This document shows positions 5,796-6,991 of a stretch of DNA of 6,991 nt, piece by piece. This DNA is from an uncultured Chryseolinea sp. (lineage in GTDB: Bacteria > Bacteroidota > Bacteroidia > Cytophagales > Cyclobacteriaceae). The stretch is from contig CAMLER010000266.1 in NCBI GenBank assembly GCA_946478915.1, forward strand, positions 1-6,991, given 5' to 3'. Positions within the stretch are counted from its first letter, which is position 1; each line of letters begins with the position of its first letter. Position numbers and translations under genes: made by a program. The notes under the pieces are model-generated. The model ran no database searches and was not told the DNA's origin. It worked only from the letters and a program-made list of their open reading frames with translations.

Positions 5796-5808
5796 CACAA
5801 TTAGACAC

Positions 5809-6804
5809 TTGGAAAGAGTAATCACCTTTGGCGAAATCATGATGAGGCTATCAACGCCAGGCTATGCGCGCTTCACGCAGGTCAGCACAATGAATGTACT
5901 GTACGCAGGATCAGAGGCGAATGTAGCTTCATCGCTAAGCCATTTCGGAATTTCTGCTGCACATGTCACACGATTTCCGAACAATGATCTTGGACAGGCT
6001 GCGACGCAGTCATTAAGGAAAGACGGAGTAGATACGCAATACATCATTTATGGCGATGAGCGGATGGGGGTATACTTTTTGGAAAATGGATCCATGCAGC
6101 GTGCGTCGAGAATCATTTACGATAGATTCAATTCTGCTTTTGCACACATTCAGCCGGGTATGCTCGATTGGGAAAAAGTTTTAAAAGAGGCTACCTGGTT
6201 TCACTGGACTGGAATAACACCAGCGATTTCCCGCGGTGCAGCGGATGTTTGTCTGGAGGCAATCCGAATCGCCAGAAAAAATAATCTCACCATTTCAGGT
6301 GACATAAACTATAGAAGAAATCTTTGGCAGTATGGGAAGACCGCCCGTGAAATAATGCCTGCGTTAATAGAATCTACTGACGTTATTGTCGCCGGCATTA
6401 CTGATATGGAAAATTGTGCAGGAGTATCGGGAGATAGTTATGAATCTGCTTGCAAATCTATGATAGATGCGTTTCCAAATATCAAAAAGATCGTGACAAC
6501 TGAACGCGACTCGGTCAGTTCATCGCATAACAGGTTGAAGGGACTGATGTGGAATGGTAAGGAATTATTGCAATCAAAGCAATATGATCTTACGCATATT
6601 GTAGATCGGGTAGGAGCAGGAGATGCCTTTATGGCCGGGTTGATTTATGCAACCCTTAAAAAAATGGACGATGGGTCGGCAATTGAATTTGCTACAGCAG
6701 CAGGCGCATTCAAGCACTCTGTCGAGGGCGATGTTAACGTTGCTTCTGCTCAGGAAATCGAAACATTGGTGAAAGGTGAAAACATTGGAAAACTTTTGAG
6801 ATAA
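5809..6804 (+). CDS. kdgK: 2-keto-3-deoxygluconate kinase (PfkB/ribokinase family)
   Basis: This 331-residue PfkB carbohydrate kinase phosphorylates 2-keto-3-deoxygluconate with ATP to KDPG, the shared last step before aldol cleavage. It starts with the KdgK pattern VITFGEIMMRLSTPGYARF (4-22). The first PfkB signature region is AGSEANVA (33-40), the family motif GDINYRRNLW lies at 164-173, and the second signature VDRVGAGDAFMAGL is at 265-278, with Asp272 as catalytic base. The start is TTG at 5809: no in-frame ATG, GTG or other TTG is found between the previous gene and this codon, and the first internal ATG (codon 11) would cut off the conserved VITFGEI strand. It lies 71 bp after the SDR, behind a tandem microrepeat, and 6 bp before the second aldolase. 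A related keto-sugar kinase is possible, but the aldolase next door supports KdgK. Confidence 0.92.
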   Translation: MERVITFGEIMMRLSTPGYARFTQVSTMNVLYAGSEANVASSLSHFGISAAHVTRFPNNDLGQAATQSLRKDGVDTQYIIYGDERMGVYFLENGSMQRASRIIYDRFNSAFAHIQPGMLDWEKVLKEATWFHWTGITPAISRGAADVCLEAIRIARKNNLTISGDINYRRNLWQYGKTAREIMPALIESTDVIVAGITDMENCAGVSGDSYESACKSMIDAFPNIKKIVTTERDSVSSSHNRLKGLMWNGKELLQSKQYDLTHIVDRVGAGDAFMAGLIYATLKKMDDGSAIEFATAAGAFKHSVEGDVNVASAQEIETLVKGENIGKLLR

Positions 6805-6810
6805 AGGCAT

Positions 6811-6991
6811 ATGAAATTCAAAAACGAAGAAATCGTGGGGCGCATGAAAGAGTTGGGTTTGGTGCCGCTATTCACGCACGATGATATTGCCATTGCTCAA
6901 CAGGTAATAGAAGCTGCGTACAGGGGTGGAGTTAGAGTTTTTGAATTTACAAACCGAAGGAAAAATTCTTTTGAGGTTTTCGTGGCGATGT
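6811..6991 (+). CDS. KDPG/KHG aldolase, 5' part only
   Basis: Sixty codons are visible, beginning MKFKNEEIVG, before the window ends. The protein aligns without gaps to the start of the aldolase-like gene at 3162, with about 23 of 60 identical residues. It keeps the early active-site motif VFEFTNRR (43-50) with Glu45, Thr47 and Arg49. This is the pattern expected of a working 2-keto-3-deoxy-6-phosphogluconate aldolase, which splits KDPG to pyruvate and glyceraldehyde 3-phosphate. The Schiff-base lysine lies beyond the window, so activity cannot be confirmed here. It follows kdgK by 6 bp and would use that kinase's product, so it is the probable functional kdgA/eda of the locus. Confidence 0.88.
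   Translation, partial: MKFKNEEIVGRMKELGLVPLFTHDDIAIAQQVIEAAYRGGVRVFEFTNRRKNSFEVFVAM

Overview
The window reads as a uronate-catabolism locus from a Bacteroidota bacterium. The evidence for the phylum is the protein style (a KDPG-aldolase family with a VFEFxNR-type motif, a KdgK with NYRRNLW, a D-mannonate-oxidoreductase-type SDR ending in SSYAGV), moderate GC, and A-rich leaders without clear Shine-Dalgarno sequences. A Chitinophaga/Niastella-like lineage is a guess from style only. The window contains no rRNA, tRNA, CRISPR array or mobile element.

Layout. Positions 1-807 (minus) hold kduI, missing about its last ten codons at the window edge. A 245-bp divergent regulatory region (808-1052) separates it from kdgF (1053-1394, plus). 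kdgF converges with only 21 bp of spacing on a large altronate dehydratase, uxaA (1416-3062, minus). A 99-bp divergent region (3063-3161) carries a perfect 20-bp palindromic operator. From there a tight plus-strand operon runs to the right edge: a KDPG-aldolase-like gene (3162-3851), a Gfo/Idh/MocA oxidoreductase (3857-4900), a UxuB-type SDR (4913-5737), the 2-keto-3-deoxygluconate kinase kdgK (5809-6804, TTG start), and the beginning of a second KDPG aldolase (6811 to the edge).

How the genes fit together. KdgF opens unsaturated uronate monomers released by pectin or alginate lyases, and KduI isomerises the product. UxaA dehydrates altronate, and the SDR probably makes mannonate from fructuronate. 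These arms converge on 2-keto-3-deoxygluconate, which KdgK phosphorylates and KDPG aldolase splits to pyruvate and glyceraldehyde 3-phosphate. No lyase, transporter, regulator, mannonate dehydratase or clear KduD lies inside the window. Three related palindromes, one near the kduI start, one before kdgF and one between uxaA and the operon, share the core (G)CAATCG(A)TTGC and look like operators of one LacI-family regulator that would coordinate all four transcription units.

The most unusual item is the first gene of the operon. It is an intact, full-length KDPG-aldolase homologue in which the Schiff-base lysine is glycine, the substrate-binding arginine position is glutamine and the phosphate-loop Gly-Ser is altered. 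A paralogue with an intact early active site starts at the other end of the same operon. The first gene is therefore unlikely to be an ordinary KDPG aldolase and may be a non-catalytic or repurposed member of the family.
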